DNA from: a virus
DNA length: 20,419 nucleotides
Virus record (IMG/VR): IMGVR_UViG_3300046010_004030
Coordinates: 1-20,419 of that record
Strand: one strand, 5' to 3'
Positions 1 through 7,261 of the stretch are shown in pieces. The first letter of the stretch is position 1. Every line of letters begins with the position of its first letter. The notes beneath the pieces were generated by a model. The model ran no database searches. It was not told the DNA's origin and saw only the letters and a list, made by a program, of their open reading frames with translations. Position numbers and translations under genes: made by a program.

Positions 1-146
1 TTATTCTTTGGCGGAGTATCTACTAATACTTCTATGTTGTTACCCTTGACAAGGGTTTTAAGTTTGACTTTTTTTAGGAACGCCAATATCGCAGGCTCTG
101 GAGCCTCTTGGATTACTGTGCTTTCTACTATATCTCTAATTTTCAT
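1..146 (-). CDS. Small unknown phage protein, 3' end cut off by window edge
   Basis: An open frame of 48 codons runs from an ATG at 146 to the left edge without a stop, so only the N-terminus is present. The protein starts MKIRDIVEST and is rich in Lys, Val and Leu, with no recognisable motif. It begins 10 bases after the stop of the nucleotidyltransferase-cupin gene, and a late-promoter-like ATAAATA box (154-160) lies 7 bases before the ATG, which supports a real gene. The MKI-x-(E/D)-I opening resembles the start of the 121-residue protein at 14569-14934 (MKINEIITE). Function unknown. Confidence 0.6.
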   Translation of the reverse strand, partial: MKIRDIVESTVIQEAPEPAILAFLKKVKLKTLVKGNNIEVLVDTPPKN

Positions 147-153
147 GATATAG

Positions 154-160
154 TATTTAT
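154..160 (-). promoter_or_regulatory. T4-late-type promoter box before the leftmost gene
   Basis: The minus strand reads GATAAATACT here, containing the core ATAAATA of the T4 late promoter (TATAAATA). It overlaps the TAA stop of the upstream gene and ends 7 bases before the ATG at 146. The same ten bases occur before the 813-residue gene at 10871-10880. No other promoter element is visible. Confidence 0.45.
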
Positions 161-909
161 CTGCGTTCTATATCTTCTTCTACGCAGGCAATACCATACT
201 GGATTTCAACTATTTTACAGAGTGTATCGGTGGGATTGTGTAGTTTATGCCAACACTCAGCTTTGATCGTAAACTGATCGTGTCGTTTAAGTTTAATGTG
301 ACTTTTAGTAGTAGCATCTTCAAAGTCTACAGTACATGCGCCTTCTGCTACATGCCAGTGTTCGTCACGATCATAATGTCGTTGCATGGTTAGGCTTTGC
401 CTTGGATTAATAGTGAGTTCTTTTACTTTGGTGCCCGGAACTTCATGTAAGACACGATAATAACCCCAGGGACGAATTGTTTTGGGGGCTTTATATTCTT
501 CAAGGATCCAACTACTTGAATTCTTTTTATTATAACCGCCTACACCAAATTCAAACTTAACATCTGGTTCTGACATTTCTGGGATATTATCTGCTGTACG
601 ATCACCACCGTTAGCAAAGATGATTTCGCTGTTAGGATACATGGTTTTAACATTACGTATGGCTTCGATAGCGTGATCTTCTGCGTCGTTAAACAAGATA
701 CAGTGATCTACCATGCGGAGATTTTCAATGATCTGCACACGCTCATAGCTGGGCATGAACTCGCGGCCTTTTTTACGTTGTAGCCAGCTGTCGCTGTTTA
801 CTCCAACTACTAGGATGTCACCTAGACGACGAGCCTCACGGAAATATTCAATATGTCCAGAATGTATAGGGTCAAACCCCCCTGTAACTAAAACAACTCT
901 ATTTACCAT
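157..909 (-). CDS. Nucleotidyltransferase fused to a mannose-6-phosphate-isomerase-type cupin
   Basis: The protein has 250 residues and two domains. Residues 1-125 look like a cytidylyltransferase/RfaE-C-type domain: a beta strand into GGFDPIHSGH (10-19) with the HxGH nucleotide-binding motif H16-x-G-H19, then NSD (38-40), KKGR (46-49) and GGDRT (101-105). Family members move CMP or AMP onto sugar or polyol phosphates. Residues 145-240 look like a type II phosphomannose isomerase/ManC C-terminal cupin: RPWGYYR, a likely metal set of H178, E183/H184/H186, H221 and H224, and E235 late in the fold. The start ATG overlaps the methyltransferase stop by 11 bases and has GGAAGAG about 8 bases upstream. 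Together the domains suggest making or shaping an activated sugar. Substrate and nucleotide cannot be read. Family calls are firm; pathway is inference. Confidence 0.85.
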   Translation of the reverse strand: MVNRVVLVTGGFDPIHSGHIEYFREARRLGDILVVGVNSDSWLQRKKGREFMPSYERVQIIENLRMVDHCILFNDAEDHAIEAIRNVKTMYPNSEIIFANGGDRTADNIPEMSEPDVKFEFGVGGYNKKNSSSWILEEYKAPKTIRPWGYYRVLHEVPGTKVKELTINPRQSLTMQRHYDRDEHWHVAEGACTVDFEDATTKSHIKLKRHDQFTIKAECWHKLHNPTDTLCKIVEIQYGIACVEEDIERR

Positions 910-1807
910 GCTTATAGCTCTTCCTGGTAGGAGGTGTGCTTTTGATTGTTAATGGTTTAAGTATTCTAGTTTCTTTTGAAGCAGGATTAGCTTGGACTAC
1001 TGTAGATTTGTCAGATTTGGTTGTTTCGTTAAATATCCCAGTAGTGTCTGTGGGTGCCGGAAATTCCATCTTCGTACTTTGATAGTCAATAAAATAAAGT
1101 TCTTTGTCTAGCCAAGGCATGCAAATTTCTTCTTGCTTGAGATACCCGTTAGCATTGATGCTATCAACTATTGTAGGATGTAGCAAATTTTTGTCAGCTA
1201 GATCATACCAGGTGGTAGTCAGTGGGTCCATTGGCGCTATATCAGTTTTATATACAGCCATGTTAATCCATGGATCTTGGAATTTCTTTAATAGGTATGC
1301 GTCACGACAGTCAAATCCATTGACTGCTAACATGTAGATTAAGTTAATTGGATTATAGTGGAAGTAGCACCCGCTATATCCTCTACTGTAATGCCGATTG
1401 TATTCTATACCAGTATGTTGTGGAACGCTTAATAATAGCATACCATTAACAGTCATGTAACTGTTCCATAACCGGATAGTTTCTAGAGGATTTATGCTGT
1501 ACTGCAAACTATCATGCGCCCAGATTAGATCTATGCTGACTGGGAATAGGATCGGTCGATCATAGATGTCATGAATCTTGTGTATATTCTTGAGATTAGG
1601 AACCTGTGCTAGCCTGTCCTTGTTATTATCAACAGCAAAGCAATTGAAGTTATAGGGCTCTGGTGGATTATCGTTATTTTCTAAGGTGGCCCACCAGGTG
1701 ATGTCTTCACCTGTGCCGCACCCCAGATCTGCAACATGACGTATGCTTTCTAAAAACATGTCATACTGACGTACGGTTTCTAATATAGATAAACTGTGTC
1801 TAGCCAA
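899..1807 (-). CDS. Class I SAM-dependent methyltransferase
   Basis: The protein has 302 residues. Motif I, VADLGCGTGED (25-35), is the glycine-rich SAM loop; an acidic residue after strand 2 (FAVD, D60) would hold the ribose; and IDLIWAHDSLQY (93-104) matches the motif IV region of Rossmann methyltransferases. The tail after about residue 245 is rich in Thr, Ser, Lys and Pro and looks disordered. I chose the TTG at 1807 as start: GGAGGA lies about 9 bases before it, and it overlaps the uvsY stop by 8 bases in the same tight style as neighbouring genes. The first in-frame ATG, at 1759, would leave only about 8 residues before motif I. The fold resembles small-molecule or sugar methyltransferases more than DNA methyltransferases, since no DPPY or NPPY motif is present. 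Substrate unknown. Confidence 0.8.
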   Translation of the reverse strand: MARHSLSILETVRQYDMFLESIRHVADLGCGTGEDITWWATLENNDNPPEPYNFNCFAVDNNKDRLAQVPNLKNIHKIHDIYDRPILFPVSIDLIWAHDSLQYSINPLETIRLWNSYMTVNGMLLLSVPQHTGIEYNRHYSRGYSGCYFHYNPINLIYMLAVNGFDCRDAYLLKKFQDPWINMAVYKTDIAPMDPLTTTWYDLADKNLLHPTIVDSINANGYLKQEEICMPWLDKELYFIDYQSTKMEFPAPTDTTGIFNETTKSDKSTVVQANPASKETRILKPLTIKSTPPTRKSYKHGK

Positions 1808-2255
1808 TTGATGCGTCCTCCATACCAGCTGTACGTAAACGGGTCACGTGACCCAGCATAAAATTCTTGCTTTCAAGTCCTTTCATGATGCCTAACCAAC
1901 GATTACGCAGTAATGCGACTTCGTTGATGATAGTTTCAAAGTCAATGACTTCATCCTCGCCATCAACATATTTTTCTACGTCACGACTTGTTAAAGCACG
2001 TTGATAGTTTTCTAAGTATTTCTTAAAGTGTTTAGTACGTATCTTGCGTAGTTGAATATTTAGATAGTTGAGAACCGCTTCAATCTCTTGTAACTGATTA
2101 AAGCGTCGTTCAGTAATACCGGGCAGGCCAGCAAGATTCTTTTCTATGTTTCCATAGACCCCAACTTCTGTTTTAGCTTCATCCAGTTCTTTTTCATAAT
2201 GATCAATGAAATCAGGAATACTGCCTAAACTTGCAACTACACGACTATACCACAT
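1800..2255 (-). CDS. uvsY: UvsY-like recombination mediator
   Basis: The protein has 151 residues; T4 UvsY has 137. It is mostly helical and charged, with a basic stretch RKIRTKHFKKYLE followed by SRDVEKYVDGEDEVIDFE and a C-terminal LLRNRWLGIMKGLESKN segment. I recognise this arrangement from UvsY proteins of marine T4-like phages. In T4, UvsY binds single-stranded DNA, displaces gp32 and loads UvsX, starting homologous recombination and recombination-dependent replication. Its start overlaps the stop of the 81-residue gene (TAATG, one base), implying translational coupling. Having uvsX and gp32 in the same block agrees with this role. No frameshift or truncation is visible. Confidence 0.85.
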   Translation of the reverse strand: MWYSRVVASLGSIPDFIDHYEKELDEAKTEVGVYGNIEKNLAGLPGITERRFNQLQEIEAVLNYLNIQLRKIRTKHFKKYLENYQRALTSRDVEKYVDGEDEVIDFETIINEVALLRNRWLGIMKGLESKNFMLGHVTRLRTAGMEDASIG

Positions 2256-2500
2256 TAATAATCATCACCGTCATCTTCTTCCTCGGCGATTGCTTCATCT
2301 TCTTCATCGCCGAGATACTCTTTAACTGCTCGCTTAAGATAAGCATCAGTACCACCAAAGGCTTTGATATCGCGCTCTAAAATATTATGATCTGCCACAA
2401 CGCTAATTACATGATCGGCAGCTGCTTGGCGATCCTTGGGATTGATATACTCTTTACAGGTTAACCAAACTTCACTTAATGCATCTAATTCAATGGTCAT
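2255..2500 (-). CDS. Small acidic unknown protein upstream of uvsY
   Basis: The protein has 81 residues. The N-terminal two thirds are probably helical (WLTCKEYINPKDRQAAADH near residues 12-30); the last 18 residues are almost all Glu, Asp, Ala and Gly and end in DDGDDY. It starts 10 bases after the stop of the radical SAM gene, with GAGG about 10 bases before the ATG, and ends in a TAATG overlap with uvsY. I do not recognise the function. The one-base coupling to uvsY hints that it is made together with the mediator. The acidic tail could mimic DNA or contact a basic partner, which is inference only. Confidence 0.75.
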   Translation of the reverse strand: MTIELDALSEVWLTCKEYINPKDRQAAADHVISVVADHNILERDIKAFGGTDAYLKRAVKEYLGDEEDEAIAEEEDDGDDY

Positions 2501-2510
2501 GCTTCATTCC

Positions 2511-4061
2511 TCAGTGTGTTAAAATAGGTATAACTTTATTTTTCTTTTTCTCTTTGGCCGCCTTCATATTTGCGGTAAACTCTTCAACATATAATTCTAT
2601 ATATACTAAATTATCGATACTCATCGGATATCTCAATTCTGTTAACAATTTTGACATTTCAATATATCGTCGAAGTCTTTCTTTAACAGTTAATGTGGGG
2701 TTAACCCCAACAGTCCAATTACTAATGTTAGAATATTGTGTATTGTGTATTTCTATTCCTAATTCGTCAAACTTCTCCCACAATGGTGTATTTGTATAAA
2801 GTACTGTAGTGCCGCCCATACTTGTACCAATGATGGTACTATCTATTAGATATTTTTGATTCTTTTTATAAAAAGTTACAGTATCTTCCCAATCTTCTAT
2901 GGTTTCTGTAGGATAACCAGTAAACGTCGTGATAAAGTTTTTAATTCCATATTTAGACGACATTTCAAAATGGTAGTCAATGTCGAGATTTGAAAATTTC
3001 TTACCCATATGATTACGCACACGTTCACTGCCTGACTCTATACCTACTTGAAGATGATCACACCCGGAATCTCTTAACAGCTCATATAGATATTCCGGAT
3101 GTTGATCTTTTGGGCGGATAATAAATTGTCCCGAATAAGTCATTGATTCAAAGCCCGAGATTGTTTTTTTTGCGTTTAATATTTCCTGCATGACTTCTTT
3201 AAATTGTTTCAATGATCCATTGATTAAGCTATCGTTAAAAAAATAATTAGTACATTCGGTTTCATTGTAATTTCTAATTATTTCTGCTACGATATGTTTG
3301 GCACTTCTAAATCTGAATTTTTTCCATATGGATCCAATATCACAAAATGTACATCGACGCACACACCCTCGACTACCGGTTATATTTATAGTAGGTGGTA
3401 TTTTATTTTTGCTTAAAGTATTTGCATGACCATACTGCATTATATCAATTTTTTTATATGTAGGTAAAATTAAATTATCTAAATTATCGATCTGTGCAAC
3501 CCACGCATCAGTTAATGTAGATTTAGAGTTTACCCCGATATCAATTTGACCGTGAAGGAAATTACTAAATGCGAAGTCACCTTCTCCTAATACAAAATAG
3601 TCTAATATACCTTTGTCAACTAAAATCCTTCCTGCTGTTTTTCCTATTTCCTGTTCGTAACTTATACCGGGACCACCTGCAATAGTTGTTACATTACTTT
3701 TCTTTTTTAAAGTAGCTAAAAATTTTTCTGTCCAGGCGATTTGCATGGCGCTTAGTGAAGTAATAGCAACCAGATCCGGATCATGAGCTAGAACTTTTTC
3801 TACGGCTTGCTCACTTGCTTCATTGACTATTTTCTCTATTTCTTCGTTGGGATAGACAAATTTCATATTATATGAACAGGCTTCTATCTTAGTCCAAACA
3901 TCAATGTCATATGTTTGTTGTATAAACAGATTAAGATCAAACAATTCATAGTTAACTTGATTGTGATCACAGATTCCTGCTAAGAAGGCCAATCCTGCAG
4001 GCGCCCGATCGGTCGTCAACATCGCCGATGATACTAATACTGCTTTCTTATACTTAGTCAT
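2511..4061 (-). CDS. Radical SAM enzyme with N-terminal B12-binding-like domain
   Basis: The protein has 516 residues. The radical SAM motif is C233-x3-C237-x2-C240 (CVRRCTFC), which holds the 4Fe-4S cluster that cleaves SAM. Residues 1-160 look like the Rossmann-type cobalamin-binding fold of this superfamily (KKAVLVSSAM, PAGLAFLAGICDHN, DLVAITSLSAMQ, TTIAGGPGIS, FVLGEGDFAF), but the DxHxxG motif is absent, as in many base-off members. After the cluster come GIESGSERVRNHMGK and TFTGYPTETIEDW, typical of the Elp3/MiaB-type barrel. Family reactions include methylation at unreactive carbons and ring changes. The start overlaps the stop of the 173-residue gene by 8 bases. Base composition is more AT-rich than in the terminase or gp32 genes, which suggests later acquisition. 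The lysine-rich tail is unusual. Substrate unknown. Confidence 0.88.
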   Translation of the reverse strand: MTKYKKAVLVSSAMLTTDRAPAGLAFLAGICDHNQVNYELFDLNLFIQQTYDIDVWTKIEACSYNMKFVYPNEEIEKIVNEASEQAVEKVLAHDPDLVAITSLSAMQIAWTEKFLATLKKKSNVTTIAGGPGISYEQEIGKTAGRILVDKGILDYFVLGEGDFAFSNFLHGQIDIGVNSKSTLTDAWVAQIDNLDNLILPTYKKIDIMQYGHANTLSKNKIPPTINITGSRGCVRRCTFCDIGSIWKKFRFRSAKHIVAEIIRNYNETECTNYFFNDSLINGSLKQFKEVMQEILNAKKTISGFESMTYSGQFIIRPKDQHPEYLYELLRDSGCDHLQVGIESGSERVRNHMGKKFSNLDIDYHFEMSSKYGIKNFITTFTGYPTETIEDWEDTVTFYKKNQKYLIDSTIIGTSMGGTTVLYTNTPLWEKFDELGIEIHNTQYSNISNWTVGVNPTLTVKERLRRYIEMSKLLTELRYPMSIDNLVYIELYVEEFTANMKAAKEKKKNKVIPILTH

Positions 4062-4575
4062 CTGTTTCTTTCAAAATTTTTCCAAATTCTTGATATTTTT
4101 TAATCATCTCTTGCCATTTTACACGTGTAGATTTTGTAGGAGGATTATATTTTTCATCATTCTCTGTCTTTTTATCTAATACCCAAGTAATTATTGGAGT
4201 TGCAAATGGCCAATCCCATACCCCGTTGACTCCCCAAATTTTAGCTTGTGGGTAGGTTGTATTATTAAATACATACGTTCCTAAATATGTAAACCACTCA
4301 GGTAATTTTATACTATCAACATATATATCTAATAATTCAACTAGTTGATCTTTCAATATGTTACCTTGCTGATCAACCATAGTATTATTAACAATTTTAC
4401 CATAACGTTCTATAGATATGATATGATCGCCATCTAATACCTCAATTGGTACCGTTATTTCTTCTAATTCTGAAGTAAATTGACGGTCTTCATATAAGTC
4501 GTTATCTACTAATACCCGTATTTTTGGCCAACCGTTACATTCCGTTAGTTTAAATGTAAATTTTATATGATTCAT
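4054..4575 (-). CDS. Unknown beta-rich protein paired with the B12-type radical SAM gene
   Basis: The protein has 173 residues. Residues 1-60 alternate hydrophobic and polar residues in strand-like blocks (IKFTFKLTE, PKIRVLVDN, ITVPIEVLDGDHIISIE), suggesting a small beta-sandwich. The middle is rich in Trp, Tyr and Asn (LPEWFTYLGTYVFNN, IWGVNGVWDWPF), and the C-terminus is a charged helix. This profile recalls carbohydrate-binding modules, but I do not recognise a family. It follows uvsX by 11 bases, with a TTAAATA box 3 bases before its ATG, and overlaps the radical SAM gene by 8 bases. The overlap suggests the two are made together, perhaps as binding partner and enzyme. That function is speculative. 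Confidence 0.75.
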   Translation of the reverse strand: MNHIKFTFKLTECNGWPKIRVLVDNDLYEDRQFTSELEEITVPIEVLDGDHIISIERYGKIVNNTMVDQQGNILKDQLVELLDIYVDSIKLPEWFTYLGTYVFNNTTYPQAKIWGVNGVWDWPFATPIITWVLDKKTENDEKYNPPTKSTRVKWQEMIKKYQEFGKILKETDD

Positions 4576-4578
4576 TTG

Positions 4579-4585
4579 TATTTAA
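4579..4585 (-). promoter_or_regulatory. Late-promoter-like box (variant) before the 173-residue gene
   Basis: The minus strand reads GTTAAATACA between the uvsX stop and the next ATG; the box ends 3 bases before that ATG. It differs from ATAAATA at the first base and the region is AT-rich, so chance is possible. It is listed because the same core recurs at other gene starts in the window. Confidence 0.3.
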
Positions 4586-4586
4586 C

Positions 4587-5669
4587 TTAATCTTCTGCTG
4601 TTTCCTCTTGTGTTTGTTCAACTACTTTTGACTCAGTACTTAGCAGGTTGACATTAGATGATAATTCTTTCATTACTTTGTCCAAGCAATCGTCTTCATT
4701 GCGTTCCCATGCTTTGCGGAATTGTTTAATAGTCGTTTTATCAGCAAAAGTGTAAACCAAACTGTTACCTTCTTTCTTAAGCAAGTTCTTAGCTTCCAGC
4801 ATGTCTGTCAAGCCACTGTATGGACTCATACCAGTTTCATATGGAATTTCTACTTGTACTGACTCAAACGGTTTAGCATATCTGGTCTTCATAATCTTAC
4901 ATGCAGCACGGATACCGTTAACTGTTGTAGTCTTATTACCGTCAGCGTCTGTTTTAAGTTTAAGTTTTCGCATAGCTACAACGATACTTGATGCGTAAAT
5001 AAAGCCTTGTCCGCCTGAAATCTTATCGTCAGGATCGAACATGTCTTGTGAAGCGTATGTGTGATTAGTTGCTACTAGACCAATGTTTAATGAACCAAAC
5101 ATATTCACACAGTTACGAACAAGTGCTGTAAGTGCTTTAGGTTTACGACCCATATCACCCTTCATTTCACCTGCTTCAAACTGGTTAACGTCTGTTGGAG
5201 TTAACATCATACCTAAACTGTCTAGAACAAATAATACTTTTGGACGTTCTTCTGCAGGTAATGTTTTGTATTCTTTAACAAAGTCACTGATAACTTTAGC
5301 CACGTCATCAATCATAGCCATGTTAAGTTTAAGTAGTTTTTCTTCACTAGTGTCTACACCAAGTGCGTGTAACCATGCTTCATCAAGTGCATTTTCTGTA
5401 TCAATTAATATTACATAAATGCCTTGCTCTTGTGCGTGTCGAACAATATTACCTGAACAGATAAATGATTTTCCTGCGCCCGACTCCCCAGCAAACACTG
5501 TAACTTTACCCATCGGAATACCTTTGTTAAAGTCTCCACTTAGTAAGTAGTTTAATGTATAGTTGCCTGTTGAAATCCAGTCTGTAGGATCGTTAAATCC
5601 AATACCTAAACCTTCAATGCTTTTGGTAATCGACTTTCTAAATTTTGATATATCGAATGGTTTTGCCAT
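4587..5669 (-). CDS. uvsX: UvsX, RecA-like recombinase
   Basis: The protein has 360 residues, close to the roughly 390 of T4 UvsX. It carries the RecA-fold ATPase: Walker A GESGAGKS (61-68), a catalytic glutamate region at DTENALDE (90-97), Walker B VLFVLDSLG with D150, and the DNA-binding loop region around GEMKGDMGRKPKAL. NHTYASQDMFDPDDKISGGQG matches the conserved L2-side segment of UvsX. The last 20 residues are acidic (QTQEETAED), like the T4 tail. UvsX forms filaments on single-stranded DNA and drives strand exchange, with UvsY and gp32 as partners; both genes are nearby. It has its own sigma70-like promoter (5713-5741) and a GAGAGG ribosome site about 10 bases before the ATG, fitting early or middle expression. 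Confidence 0.96.
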   Translation of the reverse strand: MAKPFDISKFRKSITKSIEGLGIGFNDPTDWISTGNYTLNYLLSGDFNKGIPMGKVTVFAGESGAGKSFICSGNIVRHAQEQGIYVILIDTENALDEAWLHALGVDTSEEKLLKLNMAMIDDVAKVISDFVKEYKTLPAEERPKVLFVLDSLGMMLTPTDVNQFEAGEMKGDMGRKPKALTALVRNCVNMFGSLNIGLVATNHTYASQDMFDPDDKISGGQGFIYASSIVVAMRKLKLKTDADGNKTTTVNGIRAACKIMKTRYAKPFESVQVEIPYETGMSPYSGLTDMLEAKNLLKKEGNSLVYTFADKTTIKQFRKAWERNEDDCLDKVMKELSSNVNLLSTESKVVEQTQEETAED

Positions 5670-5712
5670 AAATATTTGCCTCTCTATTAAAATATATAAT
5701 ACTTCTTTACTA

Positions 5713-5741
5713 ATTGTAACATGCTTTTTGGTAAATGTCTA
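5713..5741 (-). promoter_or_regulatory. Sigma70-like promoter for uvsX
   Basis: In the 83-base gap before uvsX the minus strand has TAGACA (5736-5741), then exactly 17 bases, then TACAAT (5713-5718). Each hexamer matches consensus at 5 of 6 positions. Transcription would start near 5706, leaving a leader of about 37 bases that includes the ribosome site. A weaker overlapping candidate, TTACAA-17-TATATT, lies just downstream. No late box is present, so uvsX probably uses the host sigma factor. Confidence 0.6.
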
Positions 5742-5752
5742 ATTTAAACTGT

Positions 5753-6640
5753 TCATATACCCCTCAACTTGCTTTGTTCTTGTATGTATGCCAATGACTC
5801 TGGCGTGCCTTTATTTTCAATTGCTAATTCACTTGGTGTTGTTAGATAAGCGTAGCTATGGTCAATACCGTGTTCTTGAGCAAATGCTACGATGTTTGGC
5901 AAATCATCTACGTTTAATACACTTACAGTAGTCCACAGATTTAATTTTACAGGCATTGTTTTATATGTCATTAAGTTTTTGTAGAACTTGTCCCATTTAA
6001 TTGGCCAACGTACAAAATCATGTACGGCGCCAATTCCATCTAAACTAACGGTCACAGTAATATCAATGCCGCGAGCCTTCAATGGCAACAATTCTTCTAA
6101 TACTTTACTACAGTTTGTATTAAGCCTGACTGATTTTACATTCTTAGGTAAATTTGCTAGTAAGTGCTTATAATTTTTACTATGACTTGGTTCACCGCCA
6201 TTGATATCCAAATGAATAATACGTTCTTGTGGTAATTCCCAAAACTTGTTAGCATTGTTGATTTTAATGTATTTTTTATTAGTCAAACTACCAATTTTAG
6301 TACTAAGTTGTTCGTTACAGGTTAGACAGGCACTATTACAAACATTGTCTAATACCCCGCCAACTATCAAATAGTCTTTGCGTATCTTTTTAAAAATTTG
6401 GTCTCGTTTGATGCTATCTAGTCTGATGCTAGTATTAGATTCTTGTTCTGTTGTTTTACAGCGGTGACATTCCGCGGGCCAAGCATCACGGGACATTTTA
6501 TCTTTTATATCTACGATCCAATCACTGGATTCTAGTTCACTGTATGAGTTAAATCTAGGACCAGCAGTCATATGGCCGCAACAACCGACTGTGCCGTCAG
6601 GATTAAATCTAACAAAATGGTCTAGTCTAGGACAATACAT
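5753..6640 (-). CDS. Radical SAM protein with N-terminal twitch/auxiliary cysteine cluster
   Basis: The protein has 295 residues. The radical SAM motif is C101-x3-C105-x2-C108 (CNSACLTC), followed by HLDINGGEPSHSK, the usual GGEP strand that contacts SAM. It also has a cysteine set before the barrel: C3, C20, C21, C58 and C61 around NPDGTVGCCGHM and ECHRC. In twitch/SPASM proteins such cysteines hold a second iron-sulfur cluster, normally after the barrel; here they come first. The barrel continues through TVSLDGIGAVHDFVRWPI and is short, ending soon after YAYLTTPSE. Family members modify peptides or sugars. The start overlaps the sulfotransferase-like stop by 14 bases, suggesting coupled translation and a shared pathway. 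Substrate unknown. Confidence 0.85.
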   Translation of the reverse strand: MYCPRLDHFVRFNPDGTVGCCGHMTAGPRFNSYSELESSDWIVDIKDKMSRDAWPAECHRCKTTEQESNTSIRLDSIKRDQIFKKIRKDYLIVGGVLDNVCNSACLTCNEQLSTKIGSLTNKKYIKINNANKFWELPQERIIHLDINGGEPSHSKNYKHLLANLPKNVKSVRLNTNCSKVLEELLPLKARGIDITVTVSLDGIGAVHDFVRWPIKWDKFYKNLMTYKTMPVKLNLWTTVSVLNVDDLPNIVAFAQEHGIDHSYAYLTTPSELAIENKGTPESLAYIQEQSKLRGI

Positions 6641-7247
6641 GAGCGCATGCCTTGGGATCTTTCTCTTTAAGATATTTTAATATCTCATCAAATGTCATAC
6701 TTTCGCCGACTAAGTTTAATAATAGATTATCAATTCTTAAATACATTTCATTGTGTATGTTAGTGGTTAGTCTATCTACTACTTCAGCAGATAATAATGG
6801 GGTTTCATTGGGCTTTATATTCAATGGTGTAAAATTTTTTAAACTATCCATGCCTAATAGATGTAGTTTGGTATGTTTGTCAGCATATCTAGTTAGATTG
6901 ACTATCCAACTGAACTGTGGTGCGTAGTGTCTATTCAAAAATAAATATGTTTCAGCAAAATAAATTACGGTGTCTAAATCTAGTTGTGGATTTTCTTGTT
7001 TAGTATTATAGACGTAAGTGTTAAATCCTGAAATAAATCGTTCTTGCGGATTTCTTATGATTATGTTAATATCAGATAATTTTCTTATCTGCTCATTGAA
7101 TAGAATCTTTAGTTGTTGAGCTTGTGCGTATTCGGTAAGACTACTACTACCATTTTTAAAAATGGGGTAGATGTACCGTTGTGAAGCTTCTATTTCTATA
7201 ACTTCACAACGGTTTGGATAGATTATGTCATCTAATCTACTCAACAT
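6627..7247 (-). CDS. Sulfotransferase-like protein
   Basis: The protein has 206 residues, short for the family, which usually has 250-300. YPIFKNGSSSL (27-37) matches the 5'-phosphosulfate-binding loop (PxxKxGSSS), and IIIRNPQERFISGF (62-75) matches the 3'-phosphate-binding motif, with the conserved R/S pair of PAPS-dependent sulfotransferases. The rest is helical. Family members move sulfate from PAPS to sugars, lipids or proteins. The gene starts 14 bases after the gp32 stop and overlaps the radical SAM gene downstream. No strong ribosome site is visible, so translation may depend on read-through from gp32. The acceptor is unknown, and the compact size leaves open a minimal or altered enzyme. 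Confidence 0.75.
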   Translation of the reverse strand: MLSRLDDIIYPNRCEVIEIEASQRYIYPIFKNGSSSLTEYAQAQQLKILFNEQIRKLSDINIIIRNPQERFISGFNTYVYNTKQENPQLDLDTVIYFAETYLFLNRHYAPQFSWIVNLTRYADKHTKLHLLGMDSLKNFTPLNIKPNETPLLSAEVVDRLTTNIHNEMYLRIDNLLLNLVGESMTFDEILKYLKEKDPKACAHVLS

Positions 7248-7261
7248 CTAGATTGTACTAC

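Noticed and set aside
853-882. HxGH motif as sign of an aminoacyl-tRNA synthetase
   Set aside because: The domain is far too small, and the surrounding GGFDP and GGDRT motifs fit the sugar/polyol nucleotidyltransferase group.
899-1807. DNA methyltransferase of a restriction-modification or anti-restriction system
   Set aside because: No DPPY, NPPY or PC catalytic motif and no target-recognition region are visible, and neighbours point to small-molecule tailoring.
3383-3390. A perfect TATAAATA on the minus strand inside the radical SAM gene
   Set aside because: It falls in coding sequence near the cysteine motif of an AT-rich gene with no start downstream, so it is most likely chance; it also shows how easily the box arises there.
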